DNA from: a virus | IMG/VR virus record: IMGVR_UViG_3300031840_000246 | Span: 1-30,755 of that record | Reading direction: 5' to 3' (one strand) | Length of the DNA stretch: 30,755 nucleotides | Part shown: positions 6,955 to 14,821 of the stretch, piece by piece | Position numbering within the stretch: the first letter of the stretch is position 1 | Layout of the letters: each line of letters opens with the position of its first letter | Made by a program: the position numbers and the translations under genes | Notes under the pieces: model-generated | The model's database searches: none | What the model was told of the DNA's origin: nothing | The model's input: the letters and a program-made list of their open reading frames with translations, nothing else

Positions 6955-7806
6955 TTAAAGAGCTGCGTCAGTTGTAACTTGGCAACCATAATCATCTTTG
7001 ATGATTCCAGTTCCGTAAGTCATAGTACCAACGATTTCAGTTGCTCTTAAAGAAGCATCTCTTTGTGTCTCGATTGAGAAGTCAGCTTTCATAGCAAGAC
7101 CTAATGATTGAGGGTGGAATACACCACCAACAGCATCATCATATTGGTCAGCCGCTATGTTTGCGTTCTCAAATAAATCGATTCCAAATACTGTACCAGC
7201 ATAGCCATTTCTTAATGTTTCATTTGCAACATCACTCATAGCATTTGCACCAGTTGAATAACCAGCATTTGTTAAAGATTTTTTCAAGTTGAACATAGCT
7301 TTTGGAGAGAACACACCATAGTAAGGTCTAGGTACATTCAATGCTCTTAAAGTTGATTCAGCTTTTAAAAGTAAATCAGCAGTTAATTCAGTTCCAGCCG
7401 CACCTAAGTCATTACCAGTTGCGAATGAAGCGAATAAAGCCGCTAAATCTGAGTCTACTTTTTTAGCTAATGCTTCTCCAAACAATTTACCAATGTCAGC
7501 CGCAACATCTCTTGATGCAGAGTCTCTACCTAAGTCAGTTAGAGTTGTCATTACACCAACTTCAGATGCTGTAATTGTAGCTTCTGTTGGGTTGATTGCT
7601 GTGTTTGATAAGTCAGTTGCTTCAGCTACTGCATCAGCCGCTACTACTGGATATACAGGAACAGAGATTTGCTTACCTTGTCCAGTTATATTGTAAGTAG
7701 TAACAAGTGGTCTCATTACAGAAGTTTCTTGAAAAGTGAAAATCGCTTCTTGAATAATTTCTGTATATAGTTCTGAGACTGTTGAACTAGTTGTTTCGTT
7801 TGCCAT
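6955..7806 (-). CDS. Major capsid protein (HK97-fold type)
   Basis: A 283-residue protein directly after a coiled-coil scaffold gene. It has an N-terminal helical region (VSELYTEIIQEAIFTFQET), a GKQISVPVYP strand, EATDLSNTAI, then strands with VGVMTTLTDLGRD. A long helical spine follows (ADIGKLFGEALAKKVDSDLAALFASF), then an axial-domain-like part with RPYYGVFSPKAMFNLKKS, and a C-terminal ATEIVGTMTYGTGIIKDDYG. This arrangement is usual for unprocessed HK97-fold coat proteins. No maturation protease gene is visible, so assembly probably relies on the separate scaffold. GC and alanine content look higher than in the neighbouring genes, as expected for a highly expressed gene. Confidence 0.9.
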   Translation of the reverse strand: MANETTSSTVSELYTEIIQEAIFTFQETSVMRPLVTTYNITGQGKQISVPVYPVVAADAVAEATDLSNTAINPTEATITASEVGVMTTLTDLGRDSASRDVAADIGKLFGEALAKKVDSDLAALFASFATGNDLGAAGTELTADLLLKAESTLRALNVPRPYYGVFSPKAMFNLKKSLTNAGYSTGANAMSDVANETLRNGYAGTVFGIDLFENANIAADQYDDAVGGVFHPQSLGLAMKADFSIETQRDASLRATEIVGTMTYGTGIIKDDYGCQVTTDAAL

Positions 7807-7823
7807 TTTATTATCCTATTTGT

Positions 7824-8522
7824 TTAATTGTTAATTGTTAATTTAGGATTTAGTTTAAACCCACCTTTAGCTTTACGCATTTCTGCATAAACTTTTCTAT
7901 CAGAGGGATTATTTAAATCCAAGTCGCCTATTGTTCTGGGTTTTTGGCTATTACCACCGATAGCATTCTGGCTTCCTGTACCTGACTTAGACCCTTGACG
8001 GAAATGTGGGTTGCTATCTAAAAACTCTTTAACTCTTTCTTCAATCGTTAAAGGTTGTCCTTTTGCGTTATATCTTATGTTGCCGTTATTATCAACTATT
8101 TCTGTTCTACCATCATCAGCTAAATTTATTTCTGATTTTAGTAAAGATACAACTTGTTCAGGATTGATTGCTTTGTTTTGACTAGCAACAGAAAGAATAG
8201 AATTATCAACTTTTTCTTTTTTGATTTCAGTTCTAAATCTTTCTAATTCCTTATCTTTTTCTGCTAATCTTTCTTGCATAATCTTTTCAAGTTCTTGTTT
8301 AGATTTAGCTTCTTCTAATTGCTTTTGTTTAAGTAATTCAGATTTTTGCTGTTCTTCTTCCTGAATTTTCTTTTCATACTTTCTTCGTTCAGCCATTATT
8401 CTTGACTCAATAATGTTGTTTAGCTGATCTTGTGTGAAAGTTTTATTATCAGTTTTTTGTTCTGATTCTGTATTTTCTACAGTTTCAGTATTCTCGGTTT
8501 GTTTTACTTGTTCTTCGGACAT
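7824..8522 (-). CDS. Capsid scaffolding protein
   Basis: A 232-residue protein immediately upstream of the capsid gene. It has a polar acidic N-terminus (residues 1-28), FTQDQLNNIIESRIMAERRK at 29-48, and then a long Glu/Lys/Gln-rich coiled coil to about residue 105. A globular part follows (INPEQVVSLLKSEINL), with a Gly/Ser/Gln-rich linker and a C-terminal helix (PSDRKVYAEMRKAKGGFKL) that would be the coat-binding part. Position, composition and the basic C-terminal helix fit phage scaffolds, which are expelled or degraded during maturation. A GGAG lies about eight bases upstream of the ATG. Confidence 0.87.
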   Translation of the reverse strand: MSEEQVKQTENTETVENTESEQKTDNKTFTQDQLNNIIESRIMAERRKYEKKIQEEEQQKSELLKQKQLEEAKSKQELEKIMQERLAEKDKELERFRTEIKKEKVDNSILSVASQNKAINPEQVVSLLKSEINLADDGRTEIVDNNGNIRYNAKGQPLTIEERVKEFLDSNPHFRQGSKSGTGSQNAIGGNSQKPRTIGDLDLNNPSDRKVYAEMRKAKGGFKLNPKLTINN

Positions 8523-8537
8523 TGTTTTCTCCTATAG

Positions 8538-9533
8538 TTATATTATTAGTTCGCCTTTGTTGTCATACCAATCAGGATTGACATAAGACCATTGATGCCG
8601 ACAATTATATCCACCTCGAACTATTAAAGGGTCGCCAGATTTTTTACCTGACCAACTTCTACTAGCCCAGATTTGTTTGACTTCATCAATTGTGAAAAGT
8701 CCACTTTCCCTTTTGTTATATACTCCATTTATCATGTTTCTGCAAATCTCTCTTGTTGTAGGTATTACATCTCCATAATATTTTACATAAGTTAAACCAG
8801 CATCATTTGCTTTGTTAAAGTTTAATGTTGCGTCAAAGTCTCTTAATGAGTCGTTTAATATCTGACCAGCATATCTTTTCATATTCTCTCCAGCACGATC
8901 TGTTGCAAACTTAGATTGTAATGTTTGGATAGCTTTATTTACTTGGTCTTTTTTAGATGCTTTGAACTTATTATCATTTACAAAATCAATTAGTTTTTGT
9001 GCTTCTCTATCATCTGAACTTGCATAAATACCATTGATTGATTGTCTTAGTTCTTTTTCAAGATCAGCAAATGTATTCCCAACTAAGGTATTTTGATAGA
9101 CCTTTTCAGATAGTTCTCTTGTAAATCTATTTGATACATCTTTGAATTGAGTAAAATATTGTTGTTTTAAATTCTGTACTAATGCTAAATCGCCTTTAGT
9201 TAGTTCTTGGAACTCTACAGGAATATTACCAATTCTTTTAAATGCTCGTTCAATTCGTTTAGCTTGTTTATTAAATCCCTCTCTAACCACTTGATCTGCA
9301 AAGGGTAAATAGTTTTGATCTAATATAGATTTAATCTTTGGTCTTATTGCAATAGCTGATTGTAATTGAATTAATTTACCATCAGTAGTTCTTGGTAAAT
9401 CTGTATCTGCAATATTAACGATTTCTCGTTCTATTCTATCAAGTGTTTGGGTAAGATTTTTATAGTATTCTATCTCGGCTTGTTCTATGCCTTTGATTCG
9501 GTATAAAGTTAATTCTTCTATCTTATCAGCCAT
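8538..9533 (-). CDS. Phage head morphogenesis (minor capsid, SPP1 gp7 / Mu gpF-like) protein
   Basis: A 331-residue mostly helical protein between portal and scaffold genes. The C-terminal part has TTREICRNMINGVYNKRESG and then GGYNCRHQWSYVN. This follows the conserved pattern of Mu gpF / SPP1 gp7 head morphogenesis proteins, in which Arg, Cys, Gly-G and N-C-R-H residues recur near the end. Such proteins bind the portal and are present in a few copies per capsid, possibly helping DNA ejection. The preceding + strand gene interrupts its spacing from the portal gene. The Shine-Dalgarno sequence is weak, so its expression may depend on a long read-through mRNA. Confidence 0.85.
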   Translation of the reverse strand: MADKIEELTLYRIKGIEQAEIEYYKNLTQTLDRIEREIVNIADTDLPRTTDGKLIQLQSAIAIRPKIKSILDQNYLPFADQVVREGFNKQAKRIERAFKRIGNIPVEFQELTKGDLALVQNLKQQYFTQFKDVSNRFTRELSEKVYQNTLVGNTFADLEKELRQSINGIYASSDDREAQKLIDFVNDNKFKASKKDQVNKAIQTLQSKFATDRAGENMKRYAGQILNDSLRDFDATLNFNKANDAGLTYVKYYGDVIPTTREICRNMINGVYNKRESGLFTIDEVKQIWASRSWSGKKSGDPLIVRGGYNCRHQWSYVNPDWYDNKGELII

Positions 9534-9586
9534 TTGTTCTAATTTTGTTCTACCAAAAACATAGTAATTGCTAGGTTTTAATTTAT

Positions 9587-9615
9587 TTGACCTTTATATC
9601 AATTTTTACTAAGAT
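9587..9615 (+). promoter_or_regulatory. Sigma70-type promoter of the + strand insert gene
   Basis: TTGACC (9587-9592, five of six to consensus) is separated by exactly 17 bases from TAAGAT (9610-9615, four of six). Transcription would begin about 25 bases before the ATG, giving a short leader with AAAAAAAAGGAGAGAG. No - strand gene occupies this gap, which supports an independent promoter. Confidence 0.7.
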
Positions 9616-9640
9616 TTATATATAAAAAAAAGGAGAGAGC

Positions 9641-9979
9641 ATGAAACTAATACAAGACACAAATTATCAAAAACCACTTCTTCAAATTGAAGATGAAATG
9701 AGTATTCACTACGATACAAATATAGAAAATCAAATTCTTAATGCTGTATCTGAATGTGTTATTTGTGGTAAAGGCATTAAAGCTACATCTAAAAATTATT
9801 CTATAGTTGCTGGTTTAGGAAATTATCATCAATTTATTCACAAAGACGAATGGGATTATGCTGAGTCAAAAGAAAATACTGATGGTGGTTTTATGGGTAC
9901 TTGGGATATTGGTAGTGAATGTTATAAAAAATTAAAAGATTTTCCAAACATTAAAGATTACATTAAAAAAAATTTCTAA
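9641..9979 (+). CDS. Moron gene: putative zinc-binding small protein of unknown function
   Basis: A 112-residue protein encoded opposite to all flanking head genes. It has its own promoter, a strong Shine-Dalgarno sequence (AGGAGAGAG) and an intrinsic terminator, the typical layout of a moron. Residues 44-49 have CVICGK and a third Cys lies in GSECYKKL (about residue 94). With a His this could make a zinc-ribbon-like site, reminiscent of the small 'CxxCGR...G..C..KL' phage zinc-ribbon proteins. It begins like a soluble cytosolic protein, with no signal peptide or membrane segment. Function is unknown; host takeover, anti-defence or exclusion are possible for morons but not shown here. Confidence 0.82.
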   Translation: MKLIQDTNYQKPLLQIEDEMSIHYDTNIENQILNAVSECVICGKGIKATSKNYSIVAGLGNYHQFIHKDEWDYAESKENTDGGFMGTWDIGSECYKKLKDFPNIKDYIKKNF

Positions 9980-10000
9980 ATATTAATTAACCAACTAATG

Positions 10001-10030
10001 AAAGAGGCGATCTATATGGTCGCCTTTTTT
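10001..10030 (+). terminator. Intrinsic terminator of the + strand moron
   Basis: AGGCGA (10005-10010) pairs with TCGCCT (10020-10025), extendable to 10 bp by A-T and one G-U pair, with a 9-base loop and a run of six T at 10025-10030. On the minus strand there is no T run, so leftward transcription from portal to head genes should pass. The terminator overlaps the portal stop codon at 10029-10031. Confidence 0.88.
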
Positions 10031-11450
10031 ATATCTGTTCTTCCTCTACTTCTTCTTCTATTTGAGATGCTTGAACTTCCTCTTGTGTGAATTGACCTAG
10101 TTCTGCTTGTTGGTCTATTTCTTCATTTGCTTGTGCAATCTTTTCATCATCTTCAATAACTGATTTAATAATTTCTTTATCAACTTCTTTATTGAAAGTT
10201 GGAGATTGGATATTCATAGCTTTAGCCATTTGATAGAATTGTAAGTCAGATGCGTAATCTCTAATGTTGAAACTATCAGGATAATTAATAACACCATCAA
10301 ATACAGTATCTTGAAACTCTGCGTATAGTTTAAATAATTGTTCTTCAGCTAATTCTAAGTTGTCAGCTTTCTCACTTAGTCTAGCATTAAGTAATTCAAA
10401 TTCAGTTTGTAGTGCAATACCAGATGAGATTTGTTTCTGTGTAGTTCTTATTGCATCTGTGTGTGCTATTCTGTTTATAGCTTGAACTTTGTTATTAATT
10501 GAATCCATAATAGATTGTAAGTTCTGACCAGATGGTTGTAATAAATATGGTTTTAAGTTTGGCTCAATTTCTTCTGGCATTTCAATAATAGCACCAGCAC
10601 CAGCACTTGCATTTACACTTGGAGTTTTAACTAATGATGGGTGGTTAGATAATCTGATTAGTTGTTCCATTTCAGAGTATTCATTGTAAATAGCTTTTTG
10701 TAGATCAGCAATATCTGTTAAGTCCGATAGACCAATTCCTCTTTTGTGAGATTTAGAATTGTATAAAATAACTGCTGGTATTTTGCCTAACGGGTTTTCG
10801 GCAGTATCTATGATTCTTGGATTGTCTCCAAATCTTTCAACATATACTATCTCTATCTTTTCAGGTGTCCAAATTTTAAAATAAGTTCCACCCATTTTAT
10901 CTACTTCTTCTCTAATTTTTAAATAGTCCAAAGCATATTTTCCGTTAGTTTGTCTTGTGTAATTCCAATCAAATACATTTTCAGGGGTTACGATTGATAA
11001 GTATGGTCTTATATCTTGTTCTAATTCTTCTGCTCTAGTTCTAGTTTGAATTGGTGGCTTATCTAAAATTAAAAATACATGACCATAAATTGATGAATAG
11101 TTTTGAGCCTGTTTCATTACAGTATTAAAATTGTTTCCGTCTAAGTCAGCATCTCTTAAAAATCTTTCTAAAGTAGGTTCATTTTCTAGTTCGCCAAAAT
11201 CTCTACTAGCTTTTACTCTGAATAAGTATGATGAATAAATCTCTACAATGTTTTTACAATGGTTATCTAATGGAGTGTTGTTAAGTCTTTGATGAAATTC
11301 GTTATCTAGTTCTAAATTATATCTGTTTAAATATTGACCTACTTGGTAATCATGTCCACCATTAAAAGAACGGATATAGAACTCCCAATGAGCATAGTTT
11401 TGTTCGTAATCTTTATGAGTGTCTAAAATTTCGTCTCGTGAATATGCCAT
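10029..11450 (-). CDS. Portal protein (SPP1 gp6-like type)
   Basis: A 473-residue protein right after the large terminase gene, as in most tailed phages. The N-terminus has the portal pattern YIRSFNGGHDYQVGQYLNRY followed by LDNHCKNIVEIYSSYLF. A stem/crown-like helical region follows later (IMDSINNKVQAINRIAHTDAI, then ISSGIALQTEFELLNARLSEKADNL in segments at about 320-370). Twelve copies would make the ring for DNA entry and exit and tail joining. The C-terminal 50 residues are highly acidic and Gln-rich (EEEVEEEQI at the end). It is separated by one base from the terminase stop. The moron terminator overlaps its stop. Confidence 0.88.
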   Translation of the reverse strand: MAYSRDEILDTHKDYEQNYAHWEFYIRSFNGGHDYQVGQYLNRYNLELDNEFHQRLNNTPLDNHCKNIVEIYSSYLFRVKASRDFGELENEPTLERFLRDADLDGNNFNTVMKQAQNYSSIYGHVFLILDKPPIQTRTRAEELEQDIRPYLSIVTPENVFDWNYTRQTNGKYALDYLKIREEVDKMGGTYFKIWTPEKIEIVYVERFGDNPRIIDTAENPLGKIPAVILYNSKSHKRGIGLSDLTDIADLQKAIYNEYSEMEQLIRLSNHPSLVKTPSVNASAGAGAIIEMPEEIEPNLKPYLLQPSGQNLQSIMDSINNKVQAINRIAHTDAIRTTQKQISSGIALQTEFELLNARLSEKADNLELAEEQLFKLYAEFQDTVFDGVINYPDSFNIRDYASDLQFYQMAKAMNIQSPTFNKEVDKEIIKSVIEDDEKIAQANEEIDQQAELGQFTQEEVQASQIEEEVEEEQI

Positions 11451-11451
11451 A

Positions 11452-12687
11452 TTATTTCATTGTCCATCTTATAGGGTTAGAACTTGGCATTTGAGTGACT
11501 AATGGTTTTATGTAATCAATCATATAACCCAAAGCATCATTCATATGGTCAAATCCGTCTTCCTTATTCGGAATATTAGTATCTTCCTTATAAGTTTGCC
11601 TAGTAAGTCCTTTTATAACAATTTTACACGAATTGGAAACAAAAATATATCTTTTGCCATTAGAGTCTTTTAATTTTGAGTTCACAGCATTGATACGATC
11701 TCTTACTGCTGGGTGTCTATGCTTAACCTTAACTTCAAATCCAGCATTTTGTAAAATAGATAAATCAGTTCTTCCACCAGCAGATGTTTTTCTTTGTCTT
11801 GATGCTGGGTCGGGATAAATAAATATTTTCATTCTAGTTCCATATCTATCTTTGAGTTCTTGGCACATTTCATCAGTATTAGACCCATAAATAACTACTT
11901 CATCTACAATATAAATCTTTTCTTTTTCAATTTGAGCAACACAAGCTGACATTGGCGAGACATTGAAGTCCATCCCAATATGTAAAGGTTTAGTCCAATC
12001 TATTTGTCTTTGAACAACAGATTCTACAGGGTGGAAATTGTAATAAATACTTCCAGCATAGTTTTCAAATGTACCCTCAAATTCTTGTCTAAATGTTCTT
12101 TGGTCTAAGTCTTGCTTAGCTTGTTCAACTTCGCTTTTAGCGACCATACCACCATCAATAGTCGTAAATTGAAATGACTCCCATTCTTTGTCTTGTTTGC
12201 CTTTAAGATACATTTCATAAGACCAGTTACCATATCCTTTAGGAGTTCCACACATAAGAACATGACCTAATCTATCTGCAATAGATGCTCTCAAGACTTC
12301 AAACCATGTTCGCTTATCAATATCTGCAAATTCGTCTAATATTAAAAAATCTAATCCTGTACCTCTAAGTGAATCATAATTATCAGCACCTTTAAGTGAA
12401 ATTGTACTATTGGATTGTCTAATGGTTATTGTCATAGTGGTTTCGTTAATATCTTCTATCCAATTAAACATATTCAACATTTCTTTAAGTGCTGACCAAC
12501 AGATGTCTTTAGCCATTTTAAAAGTTGGTGCTACATACCAAATTCTTTGATTAGGTTTTGAGGCATACTTCATCATCTCAGTAACAGCTAGATAAGTCTT
12601 ACCAAATCTACGACCTGAAATAAGAACTCTGAATCTTGCTTGTGATGAACTAACTTTAAGTTGGGGTTTTGTTAGAGTGATTTTCAT
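11452..12687 (-). CDS. terL: Terminase large subunit
   Basis: A 411-residue packaging motor with ATPase and nuclease domains. The Walker A-type loop is SGRRFGKT (residues 24-31); Walker B with catalytic Glu is LILDEFAD (115-122); the coupling motif is GTPKG (147-151). The RNase H-like nuclease has GMDFN (Asp240), YPDPA (Asp293) and DGFDHMNDALGY (Asp380/Asp384). The protein translocates DNA into the procapsid through the portal encoded next and cuts the concatemer. The start overlaps the preceding small gene by 32 bases and its Shine-Dalgarno sequence is weak, suggesting coupled translation. The apparent circular permutation of the assembly would fit headful cutting. Confidence 0.95.
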   Translation of the reverse strand: MKITLTKPQLKVSSSQARFRVLISGRRFGKTYLAVTEMMKYASKPNQRIWYVAPTFKMAKDICWSALKEMLNMFNWIEDINETTMTITIRQSNSTISLKGADNYDSLRGTGLDFLILDEFADIDKRTWFEVLRASIADRLGHVLMCGTPKGYGNWSYEMYLKGKQDKEWESFQFTTIDGGMVAKSEVEQAKQDLDQRTFRQEFEGTFENYAGSIYYNFHPVESVVQRQIDWTKPLHIGMDFNVSPMSACVAQIEKEKIYIVDEVVIYGSNTDEMCQELKDRYGTRMKIFIYPDPASRQRKTSAGGRTDLSILQNAGFEVKVKHRHPAVRDRINAVNSKLKDSNGKRYIFVSNSCKIVIKGLTRQTYKEDTNIPNKEDGFDHMNDALGYMIDYIKPLVTQMPSSNPIRWTMK

Positions 12688-12877
12688 TACAAAAATAATT
12701 CATATATAATTTTCGTTCTTCTATTGTATCTTTCATATCAACTGAAAAAGATTGTATTAATTTTCCACCAGCACCTACACATTCTGACCATGAATCAAAT
12801 TTAGTAGGGAGTGTCATTGTATTGTTGCAGTAACCAGTAATTGCTGAACAAATGGTAAATGCAAGTATAAATTTCAT
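12656..12877 (-). CDS. Small secreted, cysteine-containing hypothetical protein
   Basis: A 73-residue protein with a probable signal peptide (MKFILAFTICSAITGYC, residues 1-17), then Cys residues at about 33 and 63 that could form a periplasmic disulfide. No lipobox is evident. It overlaps the large terminase start. Similar short secreted proteins sit in this cluster upstream of terL. I do not recognise a function. A role at the cell envelope is inferred only from the signal peptide. Confidence 0.65.
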   Translation of the reverse strand: MKFILAFTICSAITGYCNNTMTLPTKFDSWSECVGAGGKLIQSFSVDMKDTIEERKLYMNYFCNENHSNKTPT

Positions 12878-12978
12878 TTATTCTTTCGTTTAGATTTTTT
12901 TCCTGTAGCCCACCAGATAATTTTATAACAAATCCTAACTAAATAGATATAAAATAAATCATACATTGTTATACTCAT
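12874..12978 (-). CDS. 34-residue membrane-associated hypothetical protein
   Basis: A short frame, MSITMYDLFYIYLVRICYK then IIWWATGKKSKRKNK, that fills the gap between two small secreted-protein genes. It begins three bases after the preceding stop and its TGA overlaps the next ATG (ATGA). It is hydrophobic and aromatic followed by a strongly basic tail, consistent with a small membrane-anchored peptide. The coding call rests on the exact fit and coupling in the operon. Confidence 0.55.
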   Translation of the reverse strand: MSITMYDLFYIYLVRICYKIIWWATGKKSKRKNK

Positions 12979-12981
12979 AAA

Positions 12982-13200
12982 TTACTTATTATTAATTATT
13001 CTCTTAATTGTTTTACTTCCATCAATATTTGTTTCTAATTCAGCTTCTACTTCGCCACACATAAATTGTTTATTATCCATATTTATATTTCTTGTGGCTT
13101 CTCTTTTCATCTTTAGACAAGTTGATAAATTATCTTGTATTCTATGCTCAACTAACTCTCCATTTATAAACAAGCATAATACAAATACAATAGCTGTCAT
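12982..13200 (-). CDS. Small secreted hypothetical protein
   Basis: A 72-residue protein with a hydrophobic N-terminus (MTAIVFVLCLFING) like a signal peptide or short anchor. Two later Cys (STCLKMKRE and FMCGEVEAE) may form a disulfide. I recall similar proteins from marine phage genomes, where they occur in the same cluster as the coiled-coil membrane protein encoded just upstream, but no function is known to me. The start overlaps the upstream stop by one base. Confidence 0.66.
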   Translation of the reverse strand: MTAIVFVLCLFINGELVEHRIQDNLSTCLKMKREATRNINMDNKQFMCGEVEAELETNIDGSKTIKRIINNK

Positions 13201-13574
13201 TAGTGATTACCATTTAGTTTTCCAATATTGGCTCTAACACTATCTTTTAATTTCTCTACATCAATTCTAAGTCTTTCAACATCTTGCTGTAGTCTTTCGA
13301 TATTAACTTTATTGGTCATATTCTGTTCTTGGTTTTGTTCTAGCTTTTCTACTTGTTCAGCAACGTGTTCTAATAACATAAATTGTTCTTGGTCGATTGG
13401 CTTTTGTACTGAAGCCTCTAATAAATCTTGTTCAAATAATTGGTTTTTAGTTTCTAATTGATTAAGTCTTTCAATAACACCAAATGAAAACCATGCACCA
13501 ATAACAATCGCAGTAATTAATCCTAAAAGATTTCTTAGTGGTAATCCGATATTTGTATTCTCGTTAATTTTCAT
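13200..13574 (-). CDS. Membrane-anchored coiled-coil protein
   Basis: A 124-residue protein. One transmembrane helix lies at about residues 14-33 (LRNLLGLITAIVIGAWFSFG), followed by a long periplasmic or cytoplasmic coiled coil to the end, with heptad Leu/Ile/Val (VEKLEQNQEQNMTNKV, IERLQQDVERLRIDVEKL). The architecture resembles i-spanin-like or XhlA-like proteins, but the position upstream of terL and the absence of a paired outer-membrane lipoprotein gene make this uncertain. The start overlaps the preceding stop (ATGA). Confidence 0.7.
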   Translation of the reverse strand: MKINENTNIGLPLRNLLGLITAIVIGAWFSFGVIERLNQLETKNQLFEQDLLEASVQKPIDQEQFMLLEHVAEQVEKLEQNQEQNMTNKVNIERLQQDVERLRIDVEKLKDSVRANIGKLNGNH

Positions 13575-13735
13575 TCTGCTACACGACCCTTATTTATACC
13601 CTTTTTAATTACATATTTTTGAGTACCATTAGCACCTGTTTCAACTTCTTTTTTTAAAGTCTTAAATAAATTCATTTCTTTCAGTTTCTTTACTGCGTTT
13701 TTACTGTATTGCTCTAATGTTTTAGTATCTCTCAT
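13571..13735 (-). CDS. Small basic hypothetical protein
   Basis: A 54-residue frame (MRDTKTLEQYSKNAVKKLKE, ending NKGRVAE), lysine-rich with an amphipathic N-terminal helix and a short GTQKYVIKKG strand. Start and stop overlap the two neighbours as ATGA, so the three genes appear translationally coupled. No family recognised. Confidence 0.6.
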   Translation of the reverse strand: MRDTKTLEQYSKNAVKKLKEMNLFKTLKKEVETGANGTQKYVIKKGINKGRVAE

Positions 13736-13833
13736 TTTTTTTTCTTTTTAGTAGGTTTAACAAATTGCTTATCTACCCAATTAAACCATGAGTCTATCCA
13801 GCCAAAGAATGTATATAGCCATCTATCAATCAT
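13732..13833 (-). CDS. 33-residue Trp-rich small protein
   Basis: A short frame MIDRWLYTFFGWIDSWFNWV followed by DKQFVKPTKKKKK. Four Trp and three Phe fall on an amphipathic helix, then a polylysine tail, consistent with a peripheral or integral membrane peptide. It overlaps both neighbours by four bases (ATGA), filling an otherwise empty gap. Function unknown; small size limits confidence. Confidence 0.58.
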   Translation of the reverse strand: MIDRWLYTFFGWIDSWFNWVDKQFVKPTKKKKK

Positions 13834-14108
13834 ACCTTAAACCCTTTTTTCCATGATTGAACAGCCCAATATGCTGGAGATAAATTCTTCTGACCTTTTA
13901 CTTTTGCAAGAATAGGTTTAAATCTCGCCATGAATGACCTCTGCCTTGCTGGAATATTTTTCTTGATGCTCATACCTTTAGCACCAAATCTAACTACTTG
14001 TACTCTACCAGATTTTTTATTCTTAACATAAACACCAAACTTTTTAGACGCACTCGGAGTTCTAAAAGGTTTATTAAGTGTTACAGTTCTTCCTTTGTAT
14101 TTAGCCAT
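13830..14108 (-). CDS. Conserved basic phage protein (DUF6321-like)
   Basis: A 92-residue very basic protein. MAKYKGRTVTLNKPFRTP, then KKFGVYVKNKKSGRVQVVRFGAKGM, and AYWAVQSWKKGFKV match the pattern I remember for a small family widespread in marine phages (KG-TV-LN-P-RTP, KF-VYVK, V-FG, ARxxSFxARF). The function is unknown. Basic beta-rich proteins of this sort could be virion or nucleic-acid binding. It usually occurs near packaging genes, as here. The family name is from memory and should be checked. Confidence 0.75.
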   Translation of the reverse strand: MAKYKGRTVTLNKPFRTPSASKKFGVYVKNKKSGRVQVVRFGAKGMSIKKNIPARQRSFMARFKPILAKVKGQKNLSPAYWAVQSWKKGFKV

Positions 14109-14147
14109 AATAGGCTTTTATCACAAAAAAGAATTAAATTGTATAAA

Positions 14148-14315
14148 TTATTGAGACTCGATAATTTTTCTAAGTTCTTTAACAGCATCTTCAAGTTTCT
14201 TTTGTTTTCTTAAAGCTATATCTCGTTGGATTTTAACTTGTTCTAACTCAGCTTTCATTTGATCTTTTTGCTGTCTTAGTTTTAAAAATGTGTTCTCTCC
14301 GATTACTTCACTCAT
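14148..14315 (-). CDS. Small coiled-coil hypothetical protein
   Basis: A 55-residue protein starting MSEVIGENTFLKLRQQKDQM; I choose this ATG because AAGGAAA lies about eight bases upstream. The longer in-frame start at 14366 lies inside the preceding gene and lacks such a site. Nearly the whole protein is a Lys/Gln/Glu/Leu coiled coil (QVKIQRDIALRKQKKLEDAV). Function unknown; it may oligomerise. Confidence 0.66.
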   Translation of the reverse strand: MSEVIGENTFLKLRQQKDQMKAELEQVKIQRDIALRKQKKLEDAVKELRKIIESQ

Positions 14316-14316
14316 A

Positions 14317-14454
14317 TTATTTTCCTTGTCCTTTGTATCTAGTTTGTTTGCGTTGTCGTTTTTCATGTTTGTTTAGTCTTTTTTTGTGTTTTCCAGCACC
14401 TCGTTTTGGTGGTTTATCTCTTGGTATGAAGTGCGTGAATTTTTGTTTAGCCAT
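14317..14454 (-). CDS. Small highly basic hypothetical protein
   Basis: A 45-residue frame: MAKQKFTHFIPRDKPPKRGA followed by a run dominated by Lys, Arg, His and Gln, ending YKGQGK. Its start overlaps the small terminase end by eight bases and its stop is one base before the next ATG. I recall very similar tiny proteins beside terminase genes in marine phages. The net charge suggests nucleic-acid binding, but this is inference. Confidence 0.68.
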   Translation of the reverse strand: MAKQKFTHFIPRDKPPKRGAGKHKKRLNKHEKRQRKQTRYKGQGK

Positions 14455-14821
14455 CTACTTCTTCTGCTTGTGCCTGTATTATAAGTGGTAAAGGCTCATT
14501 AATATTTTCATTAACAGTTCTATCTTTCATTCCTAAATAGTTTTTACTCAACCAAACTTGCATAGCTGTATTATCTTTCTTTATAGCCTTATCCCACATT
14601 TTCTTTCTAAGACTTGCTTTACCTTTTTCTCGGTATTGGTCTACTATTTCGGCATAATTTCTTTTTAAAGTTCTAGCAGATATATTTAATACACTTGCTA
14701 TCTCATAATCAGGACATCCAATAGATGCTAGGTTTTTCAATATTTCTAAATCAATAGTTATTTTAGGTCTACCTAATGCTTTAGATGATTGTTTATTTAT
14801 TTCTGCCTTATTTTTGTCCAT
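14447..14821 (-). CDS. Terminase small subunit-like HTH protein
   Basis: A 124-residue protein. After a basic N-terminus (LGRPKITIDLEILKNLASIG) comes a helix-turn-helix, CPDYEIASVLNISARTLKRNY (in part at about 36-56). A helical C-terminal half follows with the small-terminase-like segment KKDNTAMQVWLSKNYLGMKDR, then a short acidic tail. Small terminases recognise the packaging site and regulate the large subunit. Its place upstream of terL, with small genes between, is compatible. A transcriptional regulator with the same HTH remains possible. Confidence 0.7.
   Translation of the reverse strand: MDKNKAEINKQSSKALGRPKITIDLEILKNLASIGCPDYEIASVLNISARTLKRNYAEIVDQYREKGKASLRKKMWDKAIKKDNTAMQVWLSKNYLGMKDRTVNENINEPLPLIIQAQAEEVDG

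Noticed and set aside
7493-7696. Open + strand frame inside the major capsid gene
   Set aside because: A mirror of a GC-richer, alanine-rich coding region; no ribosome site or promoter and the capsid gene is strong.
13228-13461. Open + strand frame opposite the coiled-coil membrane protein
   Set aside because: It is Ser/Cys-rich by reverse complement of the heptad codons, has no ribosome site, and the minus-strand gene is clearly coding.
14288-14491. Open + strand frame rich in Cys, Leu and Phe
   Set aside because: Opposite two small basic minus-strand genes; its composition is the reverse complement of Lys/Arg codons.
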